Assembly: GCA_018240015.1 (NCBI GenBank) | Contig: JAFEGJ010000007.1 | Coordinates: 91,752-155,751, forward strand | DNA: 64,000 nt | From: Verrucomicrobiota bacterium | GTDB taxonomy: Bacteria > Chlamydiota > Chlamydiia > Chlamydiales > Rhabdochlamydiaceae | Reading direction: 5' to 3' | The notes under the pieces: model-generated | What the model saw: only the letters and a program-made list of their open reading frames with translations | Databases searched by the model: none | What the model was told of the DNA's origin: nothing | Shown here: piece by piece, positions 53,624-62,553 of the stretch | How positions within the stretch are numbered: the stretch's first letter is position 1 | Layout of the letters: each line of letters starts with the position of its first letter | Position numbers and translations under genes: made by a program

Positions 53624-56527
53624 TCAAAGAGGGATAATCGGCAATGGTTTTCGAAAGTGAGCCATGGCGTCATTTTCTTTTTTGAGAAGTTCTTCATTGG
53701 CCATGGTCACGACAACTCCTTCTTTGACTTGGGGCAGGAGTTCTTTTTCGATGGTGCGCTGGATTTCGGCGCGGGTTGCTTCGAGGAGGGCTTTGCGGAA
53801 GTGGGACCGCATTTGGGGAGTTTTTCCTTCACGCCACCAGGTGTAAGCAGCGATAGCGCGCCCTCCTGGAGGGATGGGAGAGTCGAGCTGCTGGATCATG
53901 CCGAGTTTGGCTTCTTCGAGATCGCGGTCGGTAAATTTCCCTTCAGCGACGTAGGCGATGGCTTCTTCAAAGACTTTGAGCGTATGAGCAATCTGTGGAT
54001 CTCGGCCCGAGTAGAACGTGAACTGGCCCGTTCCGGCCAAATAGGACGTGCCTGATTGATAGGCGCCGCCTTGTTCGCGGATTTTGGGATGGAGCACTTT
54101 ATTGTCGAACAGGTGCGATGCGAGGCTAAGATAGGGCGCATGGGGATGGATATAGGGAGAGACTTTGAACGCCATGCACGTGGAGGCAATGGGCGTTGCG
54201 ACGGGCCGGGCTTGCGAAGAGACAGGGATAAGAGGGTAAGAGCCCGTCCACGTGGGCACAGAGTGCGTAGGTAGCTCTAGGAGGCCATGGAATTTCTTTT
54301 TCTTCAGATGGCTCAGCATCGAGCTGTCGCAGCTGAGGACGAGATGGGGAGAGCGCAGCGTTAAAATCGATTCTTTGAGAGTCTGCAGGCGCTGGCAGAT
54401 TTTTTTGATGTTTTTTTCGGCAGCCAGGTCGTTGATCATTTGATAGAACGCCAGGCCATACCACTGGTGAGAGAGCCTTGTGGCAATCGAGGTGCCAGAG
54501 AGCGCTAGCTGCGTGGCGTAACGCAGAGCACTCCTCGCAAGGCGTGTTTGCAGGCTGCTTTGGGTTTGCATCAGGAGTTCTTCGACGCGTTCTTCTTCAT
54601 CGAGGCGAGGACTTTCAGCCATTTCTTTTAAGAGCGAAAAGAGTTCTTTCGATTTTCGGTAGAGAGCTTTTCCGCGGATGGCAATGGCGGGCCTTAACGC
54701 TTTGGAATCCTGAGAGAGGACATAAGGAGCAAACGAAGAGCCGATTCCCCCAGTATGCGCTTGGATATAGGAAAGATTGTCGATATAGGACCGAGCTCCG
54801 GCGCCCAGTTCGGGGAGAATAGAGATGAAAAATTGGGCAAAGGAGAGATCCTCTTCTGGAATGTGTGACATGTCGAAGAAGAGATCGGCGTAAACAATCT
54901 GGTTTGTGAAATTCTCGTTATAGAAAACATGTTTATGCTCCTTGAGTTCATAATCGCGGGTGAGAACCGGCACATCGTGCAGCGTCACCTTCGGAAGGCA
55001 TTCTAAACTCTGTCCCTCGATCTCTTTTTGGTAGTGGTGTAGTTTCTCGGTTCTACTTAAAACTTCTTGTTTGCCTTCGGTGCTTAATTTGGCGTCGATC
55101 TCGCTGAGGAGTAATTTTTCGGTCGCCTCTTCTTTCGCGATGAGTTCAGGATCGGGCAGCATCTCCACGCGGAGGCGATGGGGATTATCCAAGAAGTATT
55201 TTTTCACGATCGAGGGCAAATAGTTGGGATCTTCTAGGCGTTTTTTCAAGCCGTCAAAAAGCTGGTGGATGAGAAGGGCATTTTCTGGAGGGCAATTATG
55301 TTGTTTGGCCAGCGCTGAGCGGAAAAACAGCGTCAGCCCAAACGGCGCATGGTCACCGACAATTTCTGTCCTAGAAAACTCGAGTTGGTGCAGCGCTGCT
55401 TCGATGAGCTCTTTGTCGAACACAACATCTTTTAGCGTTTTTAAGATGAGCGCTTCAATCTCTTTCGCATCCGACTCCTTGCATCCACGGCAGACGATCA
55501 CGTAGGGCAGCTCGGACATCTCCGTATCTATGAACGCATCTGCGGTGACGCACAGTCCCGACTGCAAGAGAGGGTATTTCAGGGGAGAGGCGTCTGTCTC
55601 CATTAAAATCGCATCGATGAGTGTGAGGGCCAGCGCTGTTTCTTGATCGACGATGGGAGCGGTGAGCCAGGCGAGTGCGACATAGCATTTTTTCTCGAGG
55701 TCTTCGGTTTCTGTCGTCGGATAAAATCCCTTCCGATCCCGCGGTGCTCCCCACCGATTTTGTAGGGGAAGAGGCGGCAGGTGCGGAAGTTTAGCAACAT
55801 CTTTCAAACAGTTATCCACCAAAAAATCGAGATGTTTTTTGAGGGGCAAGTTCCCGTAGAAGAAAAATAGGCACCGCGAAGGGTGGTAGTATTTTCCATG
55901 GAACGCTTTTAATTCTTCATAGGTGAGCGTGGGGATGATTTTCGGATCGCCCCCCGAGACATGAGCGTAGGGAAGATCGGGAACCAGTGCTTCCATGACA
56001 TGGTGCCACAGTCTTGTTTCTGGGCTGATGAGAGCTCCTTTCATTTCATTGTAGACGATCCCTTTCCACTCGAGCTGGTCTTTTACAAACTCAAGCCGGT
56101 GTCCTTCTTGCCAAAAGCTTTCTTTGCGCAGGTTCGGATGGAAGACAGCATCGAGATAAACCTCGAGCAAGTTGTAGAAGTCCTTCTCCACCTGGCTCGC
56201 CGCTGGATAACAGGTGAAATCCGATCCTGTGAGGGCATTCATGAAGGTGTGGAGGCTTCTACGCGTCATGGCAAAGAACGGATCTTTCACAGGGAACTTT
56301 TGAGAGCCGCAGAGAACAGTATGCTCTAAAATATGCGCTACGCCGTTGGAATTATAGGGAAGCGTCTGAAACGAGAGACAGAAGAGATTTTCCGTATCGT
56401 CGTTGGCAATATGCATCACAGAGGCGCCCGTGGGCTCGTGCTCGAGTTCTAGGAGCTCAGCCTTGAGTTCCTTGAGGGGAAGAATACGACGAAGGGCAAA
56501 GCCTTTATAGGTGTCACCTATGTCCAT
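53624..56527 (-). CDS. M16C-family metalloprotease (PreP/Cym1-like)
   Basis: This 967-residue zinc peptidase is of the presequence-protease type. The inverted zinc motif HILEH (65-69) with catalytic Glu68 lies in YNSNGVAHILEHTVLCGS, and the downstream glutamate ligand region (about 145-150, GIVYNEMKGAL) is present. The rest forms the four homologous domains that enclose a peptide chamber. Family members degrade short peptides. Chlamydia has a relative annotated as insulinase-family. No signal peptide is seen, so it is likely cytoplasmic. No ribosome-binding site precedes the ATG. Confidence 0.92.
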   Translation of the reverse strand: MDIGDTYKGFALRRILPLKELKAELLELEHEPTGASVMHIANDDTENLFCLSFQTLPYNSNGVAHILEHTVLCGSQKFPVKDPFFAMTRRSLHTFMNALTGSDFTCYPAASQVEKDFYNLLEVYLDAVFHPNLRKESFWQEGHRLEFVKDQLEWKGIVYNEMKGALISPETRLWHHVMEALVPDLPYAHVSGGDPKIIPTLTYEELKAFHGKYYHPSRCLFFFYGNLPLKKHLDFLVDNCLKDVAKLPHLPPLPLQNRWGAPRDRKGFYPTTETEDLEKKCYVALAWLTAPIVDQETALALTLIDAILMETDASPLKYPLLQSGLCVTADAFIDTEMSELPYVIVCRGCKESDAKEIEALILKTLKDVVFDKELIEAALHQLEFSRTEIVGDHAPFGLTLFFRSALAKQHNCPPENALLIHQLFDGLKKRLEDPNYLPSIVKKYFLDNPHRLRVEMLPDPELIAKEEATEKLLLSEIDAKLSTEGKQEVLSRTEKLHHYQKEIEGQSLECLPKVTLHDVPVLTRDYELKEHKHVFYNENFTNQIVYADLFFDMSHIPEEDLSFAQFFISILPELGAGARSYIDNLSYIQAHTGGIGSSFAPYVLSQDSKALRPAIAIRGKALYRKSKELFSLLKEMAESPRLDEEERVEELLMQTQSSLQTRLARSALRYATQLALSGTSIATRLSHQWYGLAFYQMINDLAAEKNIKKICQRLQTLKESILTLRSPHLVLSCDSSMLSHLKKKKFHGLLELPTHSVPTWTGSYPLIPVSSQARPVATPIASTCMAFKVSPYIHPHAPYLSLASHLFDNKVLHPKIREQGGAYQSGTSYLAGTGQFTFYSGRDPQIAHTLKVFEEAIAYVAEGKFTDRDLEEAKLGMIQQLDSPIPPGGRAIAAYTWWREGKTPQMRSHFRKALLEATRAEIQRTIEKELLPQVKEGVVVTMANEELLKKENDAMAHFRKPLPIIPL

Positions 56528-56552
56528 AACTATCGCAGTCTACCGTTCTAAT

Positions 56553-56579
56553 GATTAATCGACAACGTATTATTTTAAA
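56553..56579 (+). promoter_or_regulatory. Shared 27-bp upstream motif, copy 1
   Basis: This sequence starts GATTAATCGACAAC and ends ATTATTTTAAA, and lies 49 bp before the ATG of the DUF3857/transglutaminase gene at 56629. A copy with two mismatches lies at 58573-58599 at the same distance from the next gene. It is likely part of a shared promoter or operator. Confidence 0.5.
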
Positions 56580-56628
56580 TATGATTTATTGAATATAAAC
56601 TAAATATCAAGTAAACATTATACCCACA

Positions 56629-58542
56629 ATGGAAGCGTCAATACCGATATATTCAATAAGTGCTACACCTTCTTGGGTGAAGAATCAAGATTTTGATGAA
56701 AAGGCCCCTTTAAATGAGGACCATTCAGGTGTGCAAGTTCTTCTAAGTGAGGGTCAATGGAACTTGGCAGAGGAAGATCAAGTCTATTATGCACGTGAAG
56801 TTATTAAAGTTCTTGGGCTAAGGGGAGTGCGCAGTCTTTTAACTCGCGTAACACCCTATTACCCCATGTATAGTAGAGTTACTTACCATGCCTTAAGAAT
56901 ATTACGTAATGGAGAATGGACAAATCGAGAAATAAGGCCTCAATTGACCCAAAAAAAACTGGATAGTGGAACACAGATATTAACTCTTATCGTAGAAGAT
57001 ATTCGAGTCGGTGATATTTTCGAGTGGTCCGTTTCAATTGCAGGGTTGGCTTCTTTTTTAAAAGACACAAAAATCAGTAGGTTTTTCCATTTCGAATCAC
57101 ATGAGAAGAGCACTGATATTAGCTTTTTTCGAGTCGTATTTAATCCCAAGAACCCCATATCGACAAAAGTTCTACATGGCCAAGTTGATAGAACGGAAGA
57201 AAATATCAACTCCGAGTTAAAGGCTTATTCCTGGATTCAAAAAAGTACAAAGCCTGTTAGTGAACCCCATTGGTCCAAGGGAAATCTTTGTGTTCAAATC
57301 AGTCAATTTCAAAATTGGAATGAGGTTGCCCAGCAAAACCTTCCGCAATACACCTTGCCAAAAGATTTTAACCCATCCCAGGAAATGAAGGATTTAGTGG
57401 CAAGGTGGATAGCGCTTCCAGACATTCTTCAGCAAGCCACGGCTGCGACCCGATTTGTTCAAGATGAGATTATCTATTTCTCCATAGAGGGATCGCTATT
57501 CGGTAGCCAACCAGATCATCCAAACGATACACTCCGGAAAAGACAGGGGTGTTGCCGCGATAAGGTGTTTCTTCTCCATGCTTTTTTTCATCTCATGGGT
57601 ATTCCGTCCTCTTGCGTTCTCGTAAATACTAATGGTTTTGAGCATCGAGAGAAAATTTTACCCATGCGAAGCTTTGGTCATGTTCTATTAAAAGCATCGA
57701 TAAAGGAAGAAGAGTATTGGATTGAAACGACGCATGCCATGCAGGGAGGTTCTCTTAAGAAAACAAGTCAGCTTACTAAACAATGGGGACTCGTTTTAAA
57801 TTCCAAAACTACAGACATCGTTTCCATTCCTCTACCCCCATTCGAGAAGTGTCCTCATCAGAGATTTGTTACTTTTAAATACACTTCCCCAACAATGGTT
57901 AAATTGGTCATCAAGACTCTCTATTTTGATGTGCAAGCTGATAGTATGCGATATCAGTGGCATAATGAAGGGTGCAAAACCCTTACGAAACAACGTTTAG
58001 AGGCTCTTCCTGCTACGTATGGAAAAGTCAAATCCCACAGATTCATGACCATTCAAGATGATCGTGAGAAAAATGAATTCACAACAACCGAAAGATATGA
58101 TCTAGCTTTAAATGAGAAAGGAGGACGGGGTTTGCATTGTGTCCTTTCCGTGCAAAACTTTCTTTCTAACCAAATCGACCCTGAAGCGCGTTCTTTGCAT
58201 TTTTCTGAAACAATAACTGTTATAAATCCTTATAATAAATTGCCCGACAGCTCTTGCTTTGAAATTGAGAACACAAATTTTTCATACAAACAATCGTGTA
58301 TACGATCCACCGCGCCTGCTCGTTACAGCTGGTCTTTTGAATTCACACAGAAAAAAGAAACCGAAGATGCCTCAAATAAAAATGCCTATATGCAAGATAT
58401 TCAACGGATCCGGGAAAATCTTCCCCAAGTGAAAATCAAACGGCAAGACACTGGCTCTCGATTCTTTCACTACCTCTTCAAGGGGCTATGGAGTTTGCTT
58501 GAAGGTTTATGGCGATTCCTATTTTGGCCTAGAAAGGCTTAA
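56629..58542 (+). CDS. DUF3857/transglutaminase-like protein 1
   Basis: This 637-residue protein has no signal peptide. The N-terminal 220 residues resemble DUF3857 (LTLIVEDIRVGDIFEWSVSI), followed by a transglutaminase-like domain with GCCRDKVFLLHAF (probable nucleophile C309), H351 in FGHVLLKAS and, at the third catalytic place, E366 (WIETT) where Asp is usual. A DUF3858-like end follows (about 400-590), then a short aromatic-basic tail (LEGLWRFLFWPRKA). It is a diverged paralogue of the protein at 59316-61499. DUF3857 proteins are usually periplasmic; here the lack of a signal peptide points elsewhere. Catalysis is uncertain. Confidence 0.78.
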   Translation: MEASIPIYSISATPSWVKNQDFDEKAPLNEDHSGVQVLLSEGQWNLAEEDQVYYAREVIKVLGLRGVRSLLTRVTPYYPMYSRVTYHALRILRNGEWTNREIRPQLTQKKLDSGTQILTLIVEDIRVGDIFEWSVSIAGLASFLKDTKISRFFHFESHEKSTDISFFRVVFNPKNPISTKVLHGQVDRTEENINSELKAYSWIQKSTKPVSEPHWSKGNLCVQISQFQNWNEVAQQNLPQYTLPKDFNPSQEMKDLVARWIALPDILQQATAATRFVQDEIIYFSIEGSLFGSQPDHPNDTLRKRQGCCRDKVFLLHAFFHLMGIPSSCVLVNTNGFEHREKILPMRSFGHVLLKASIKEEEYWIETTHAMQGGSLKKTSQLTKQWGLVLNSKTTDIVSIPLPPFEKCPHQRFVTFKYTSPTMVKLVIKTLYFDVQADSMRYQWHNEGCKTLTKQRLEALPATYGKVKSHRFMTIQDDREKNEFTTTERYDLALNEKGGRGLHCVLSVQNFLSNQIDPEARSLHFSETITVINPYNKLPDSSCFEIENTNFSYKQSCIRSTAPARYSWSFEFTQKKETEDASNKNAYMQDIQRIRENLPQVKIKRQDTGSRFFHYLFKGLWSLLEGLWRFLFWPRKA

Positions 58543-58572
58543 CCCATAACGCATAGAGCTCTTTAATTTTAC

Positions 58573-58599
58573 GATTAATCGACAACACATTATTTTAAA
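58573..58599 (+). promoter_or_regulatory. Shared 27-bp upstream motif, copy 2
   Basis: Same motif as at 56553-56579 with two mismatches; the end lies 53 bp before the ATG at 58653. Confidence 0.5.
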
Positions 58600-58652
58600 A
58601 AATGTTATTAAAAGCAAAACGTGTTACTATTTTTTGAAAAATAAGGAAAATG

Positions 58653-59216
58653 ATGAACCATATTCAAAAAATAGATCCAACTTTTACAACGTCTCCTTCT
58701 ATGTCGTTTTCCGCTGCGGCGGCCGAAGAGAAAGTTCAAAAAGTCTTTGTCTCTGTTGCAGCTCAGAAATGGAGCTTTGTAGGATTAAAGAAAGAGCGAG
58801 TTGGTATATTTTGCCTTGCGATTCTAACTTTAATAGTAGCAGTTTGTATGATGTACAGAAAGCGAATTGCAAATTCCCCGAAACCAGAAGTCGATGATCT
58901 CTTAAAGACCGTTAAGCTTCCCCTGTTTATAGAGGCTGAAATGCATGTTGGTTTAGCCAAATCTGTTTTATTGAATCTTGTCAGAAAAAACTGGGCAGAG
59001 CAGGGTTTGTCGGCCGACAATGAGCAATGGATCAAGCAAGAAATGTTTAAGCTGGATTTGGGTAAGCTGAATCAGCTGAACCAGCTATTAAATCATCTCA
59101 TTCCAGTTGTTGAAAAGAATGGTGAAAAAAAGCTCAATCCCGATGAGCATTTTGTTTCTCAACATAGAGCTCTTCAGACTCTATTGCAGCAAGTAATACA
59201 AGAACTGGTTGTTTAG
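58653..59216 (+). CDS. Single-TM hypothetical protein with Ser-rich N-terminus
   Basis: This 187-residue protein is unknown to me. The second of two adjacent ATGs (58653) is at the right distance from AAGGA. About 45 residues with many Ser/Thr/Ala are followed by one TM helix (about 51-70) and a helical, Leu-rich C-terminal part (90-187) with a possible coiled coil near LNQLNQLLNHLI. The layout matches that of the protein at 38547-39236 without evident sequence similarity. It lies between two DUF3857/transglutaminase genes and shares an upstream motif with the first, so all may be controlled together. Confidence 0.6.
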   Translation: MNHIQKIDPTFTTSPSMSFSAAAAEEKVQKVFVSVAAQKWSFVGLKKERVGIFCLAILTLIVAVCMMYRKRIANSPKPEVDDLLKTVKLPLFIEAEMHVGLAKSVLLNLVRKNWAEQGLSADNEQWIKQEMFKLDLGKLNQLNQLLNHLIPVVEKNGEKKLNPDEHFVSQHRALQTLLQQVIQELVV

Positions 59217-59277
59217 TCTTTTCTACAAGTTAAGTATTATCAATGCTTTAAGTTTTTATTAAACAAATAGTTATGAA

Positions 59278-59306
59278 TTACTTTTAACGTTTAATTTGTT
59301 TATAAT
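59278..59306 (+). promoter_or_regulatory. Candidate promoter of DUF3857/transglutaminase gene 2
   Basis: TTACTT (59278-59283) and TATAAT (59301-59306) are 17 bp apart. The -10 box ends nine bases before the ATG at 59316, which has no ribosome-binding site, so the message would be leaderless. Confidence 0.4.
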
Positions 59307-59315
59307 ATTTGCATT

Positions 59316-61499
59316 ATGATTATAAGCAAGTTTAAGAACGTTTTATCTTCGTCTCATTTTATTAAAAAACAACCTCAGTTTTTTCATAAAAATATCTTTA
59401 CAAGTGCAAAGAAGGGCTCCAATGTGCACAAAGCGCCTCCCCAAAAACTCAACTCTCTCTTTCACGGGTCCATCTTCACTGGCCAAAAAGAAAATGTTTC
59501 ATGGAATAAGACCGCAACGCCGCAATTTTCAACTTCCTCTTTTTTTGACTTAAGCCGCATTTTCTGGGGCATTCTGGCATCGCTGGGATTGGGGTTTGCG
59601 ATCGCAGCTTACCAAAACATCGTACACGCTGAAGAGAAAAAAGAAGATTCAGTAGCCATTGATCGGAAGCTCCCAGAGTGGACAGCATCTGCGCAAAATA
59701 ACATCGATATTGTTTGGAAAGAACAGCCTAATTCCAATCCTAACGCAGTTTTTATTGAGGAGTCGATTAATCTTCAAACCCACACCCAGTTTTATCGATA
59801 TGTGCGTTATGTAGATGATGCGGATGATCTCGAAGATTTTAACCTCCCTTCCTTTGATCCTACTGTTCAGACATGTACGGTGCATTCTCTAAATGTCATT
59901 TCGAAAAAGGGGAAAGAGGATCGATTAAGTCCTACTGCCATTAAGTTGAAAACTCATGAAGAGGATGATTTCATCGATGAAGGAGAAAAGGGGATCGAGG
60001 TATCTTTAGACAATCTCCAAGAAGGGGATATGGTCGAAATTTCCTTTAGCATCCAAGGAGAGCATAAGAGACCTTCTCCGTTATTTAGCGGTGCTGCGCG
60101 AGCAAATGATGCTGAGCAATCTGTTTATCGTATCGTGACTGGTTCTCAAAGATCGTTATCCTTTAAGGCATTCAATACTTCTGCTTTGCCCAAAAAGGAA
60201 CGCTTGAGCGACACGTTGGATGCTTATACTTGGCAACCTCCTCGCGCTTCTTACAATTACGAGAACTACCAACCCATGTGGTATGATTCAAAGCCTCGGT
60301 TAGAGGTTTCTGAGTTTAAAAACTGGAATGAGGTTGTTAAAGCGCAGCTTCCTCTTTTCACCCTTCCCAAAGATTTTGTGCCGACGGATGAGATGAAAAC
60401 GCTCGTAACAAAATGGAAAGAAGAGTCCAAAGGAGATCCCTACGTAGCAGCCACTCTTGCGCTCACGTTTGTGCAAGATGAGATCGAATTTGAAAACGAC
60501 CGCGGCGGAAAATGGAACTTTACTCCTTTTCCACCCGAGGGGACCATGAGTGTGAGATACGGGAACTGCCGCGATAAGAGTCTACTTCTCCACACACTTC
60601 TTGGTATGATGGGAATCAACTCTCAACTGGCACTCACGGATTTTGATGAAAACCCCAAACTTCCCGAAAGCCTTCCCGGTTATCACGTTTTTGACCATAC
60701 CCTCCTTCGCATCTCTATTGAGGGGAAACATTATTGGGTAGAACCGATCGATGATCATCGCGGAGGAGATATCAAAACTAGGCCTTTCTCAGGATATGAA
60801 TATGCTCTTGTATTGGATCCAACGACAAACGATTTGACGCCTTGCCCTCCAAATAAGGAGATGCTTGCAAAAACGGTGATTGAGACAGCTGTAAAAGTCG
60901 ATACCACCGCACAAAAAGTGTTTTTTTCTTGTTCCACTCATATGTTTGGAGCGTATGCAGATGCGATGCGCAGTGATATCGAAGACTTCAAAGAAGCTAA
61001 AACTGCTTTTTCATCCTCTTTTTTACCGCATCTAAACAATGGAAAATATACCATCGAAAAACAGCATCCCATCGACATTTCTGATGACAGGCATTCTAAC
61101 GAACTCATCCTTAGACAACGCTATGATCTCCTTCCTGTCGGCTTGGATAAGGAATTCGAGCTAACACCCTCTAGCTTCACCCAAAAACTACGTGAAGATT
61201 ATTATGGAGCAGAAAAGCGCACTGCGCCTTTTAAACTCCCCTCTGGCGGGCTAAAAGAGGTGATTACGATCGAAGGAACTACCATTGCACCCCTACCTTC
61301 CTCAAGACGTTTCGGGAATGACTTTATGCGTTATACCGAGGAAGCTACTCAAAATGGCGACCAAACTAAGCTGACCCGCGAGGTGGAGTATCTGAAAGGG
61401 TATTTCCCTGCGAAAAGCAAGCTGGAGTACGCCAAGATGCTGGGGCAAATCAGGACGACTTCCCCCATTATCAAACACCGATTTGGTAGGACTTTTTAA
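59316..61499 (+). CDS. DUF3857/transglutaminase-like protein 2 with acid-free N-terminus
   Basis: This 727-residue protein begins with 58 residues free of Asp and Glu but rich in Lys, Ser, Phe and His (start MIISKFKNVLSSSHFIKKQ), then one hydrophobic segment (82-102) ending AYQNIVHAEE. The first part resembles a mitochondrial presequence and also fits a type III signal; the hydrophobic segment could be an anchor. DUF3857 (about 120-345) and a transglutaminase-like domain follow, with C417 in GNCRDKSLLLHTL, H456 or H460, and E475-P-I-D478. A DUF3858-like end closes the protein. It is a diverged paralogue of the one at 56629. Catalysis is plausible but not certain. Confidence 0.78.
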   Translation: MIISKFKNVLSSSHFIKKQPQFFHKNIFTSAKKGSNVHKAPPQKLNSLFHGSIFTGQKENVSWNKTATPQFSTSSFFDLSRIFWGILASLGLGFAIAAYQNIVHAEEKKEDSVAIDRKLPEWTASAQNNIDIVWKEQPNSNPNAVFIEESINLQTHTQFYRYVRYVDDADDLEDFNLPSFDPTVQTCTVHSLNVISKKGKEDRLSPTAIKLKTHEEDDFIDEGEKGIEVSLDNLQEGDMVEISFSIQGEHKRPSPLFSGAARANDAEQSVYRIVTGSQRSLSFKAFNTSALPKKERLSDTLDAYTWQPPRASYNYENYQPMWYDSKPRLEVSEFKNWNEVVKAQLPLFTLPKDFVPTDEMKTLVTKWKEESKGDPYVAATLALTFVQDEIEFENDRGGKWNFTPFPPEGTMSVRYGNCRDKSLLLHTLLGMMGINSQLALTDFDENPKLPESLPGYHVFDHTLLRISIEGKHYWVEPIDDHRGGDIKTRPFSGYEYALVLDPTTNDLTPCPPNKEMLAKTVIETAVKVDTTAQKVFFSCSTHMFGAYADAMRSDIEDFKEAKTAFSSSFLPHLNNGKYTIEKQHPIDISDDRHSNELILRQRYDLLPVGLDKEFELTPSSFTQKLREDYYGAEKRTAPFKLPSGGLKEVITIEGTTIAPLPSSRRFGNDFMRYTEEATQNGDQTKLTREVEYLKGYFPAKSKLEYAKMLGQIRTTSPIIKHRFGRTF

Positions 61500-61503
61500 T
61501 TCT

Positions 61504-62538
61504 TCAGGTCCACGTGAGATTCGCCGCTGATTGGTACTCAGTTACGCGTGTCTCGAAGAAGTTCTTTTCTTTTCCTAAATCGATCGTCTCGCTCATCCAA
61601 GGGAATGGATTCTTGGATTTGTAGAGCGTCTTGAGGCCGATGCGTTCGAGACGGCGGTCTGCGATGTACTGAACATATTCACGGAACATTGGAGCGGTAA
61701 GACCGAGGATGCCGCGGGGGAGGCAGTCGGCGGCGTATTGGTACTCGAGCTCGACAGCTTCTTGGATGCGCTCGGTCATCTTCTTCTGGAACTCGGGGGT
61801 CCAGAGGTGGGGGTTTTCTTCTTTGATGCCGTTGATGAGGTCGATGCCGAAGTTGAGATGGATGGTTTCGTCGCGCAGGATATACTGGAACTGCTCGCCG
61901 ATGCCGGTCATCTTGTTTTGGCGGTGGAACGAGAGGATCATGACGAAGCCGCTGTAGAAGAAGATCCCTTCCATGATGATGTAGAACCCGATGAGGTTCT
62001 CGAGGAACTTTTGGGCGCCTTCTGGAGTGTTGGTATCGAATCCAACTTTTAGCATGTCTTCGGTCAGCTGCATCTCGAACTTATCTTTGTTATGGATCGA
62101 GTTGACTTCGTTGTACATGTTGAAGATTTCGCCCTGATCGAGGGTGAGAGATTCGACGATGTAGTGGAACGTGTGGGTGTGGATCGCCTCTTCGAACGCT
62201 TGGCGAAGGAGGTATTGACGCACTTCGGGGTTGGTGACGTAGCGGAAGATCGCGAGGACGATGTTGTTGCCCACCAAGCTTTCTGCAGTGCTGAAGAATC
62301 CGAGGTTGCGCATGATCACGAGGCGCTCATCTTCGCTGAGCTTGTTGGATTTCCAAAGCTCGATGTCTTTGCCCATCGGAACTTCCGTGGGCATCCAGTG
62401 GTTAGCACAGCCGTTGAGATAGTGTTCCCAGGCCCATTTGTATTTGAGGGGCATGAGCTGGTTGACGTCCACAGCTCCGCAATTGATGAGCCGTTTTTCT
62501 GCGACTCTAACGCGCATTTCTTTATTAGATTTTACCAT
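61504..62538 (-). CDS. nrdB: Ribonucleotide reductase small subunit, class Ic type
   Basis: This 344-residue protein makes the radical cofactor for deoxynucleotide synthesis. Metal ligands are E86 (AESL), E117 and H120 ([10 protein letters not shown]), and the second set in [11 protein letters not shown]. At the place of the radical Tyr (E. coli Y122) it has Phe124. This is the class Ic form known from C. trachomatis, in which a Mn/Fe cofactor takes the place of the tyrosyl radical. AAGGAG precedes the ATG, and nrdA ends 15 bp upstream, so the two form an operon. Confidence 0.95.
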   Translation of the reverse strand: MVKSNKEMRVRVAEKRLINCGAVDVNQLMPLKYKWAWEHYLNGCANHWMPTEVPMGKDIELWKSNKLSEDERLVIMRNLGFFSTAESLVGNNIVLAIFRYVTNPEVRQYLLRQAFEEAIHTHTFHYIVESLTLDQGEIFNMYNEVNSIHNKDKFEMQLTEDMLKVGFDTNTPEGAQKFLENLIGFYIIMEGIFFYSGFVMILSFHRQNKMTGIGEQFQYILRDETIHLNFGIDLINGIKEENPHLWTPEFQKKMTERIQEAVELEYQYAADCLPRGILGLTAPMFREYVQYIADRRLERIGLKTLYKSKNPFPWMSETIDLGKEKNFFETRVTEYQSAANLTWT

Positions 62539-62553
62539 ATTTTTACTCCTTAA

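Noticed and set aside
53497..53697. 66-codon open frame on the minus strand
   Set aside because: It runs through tRNA-Val and the end of the protease gene; not coding.
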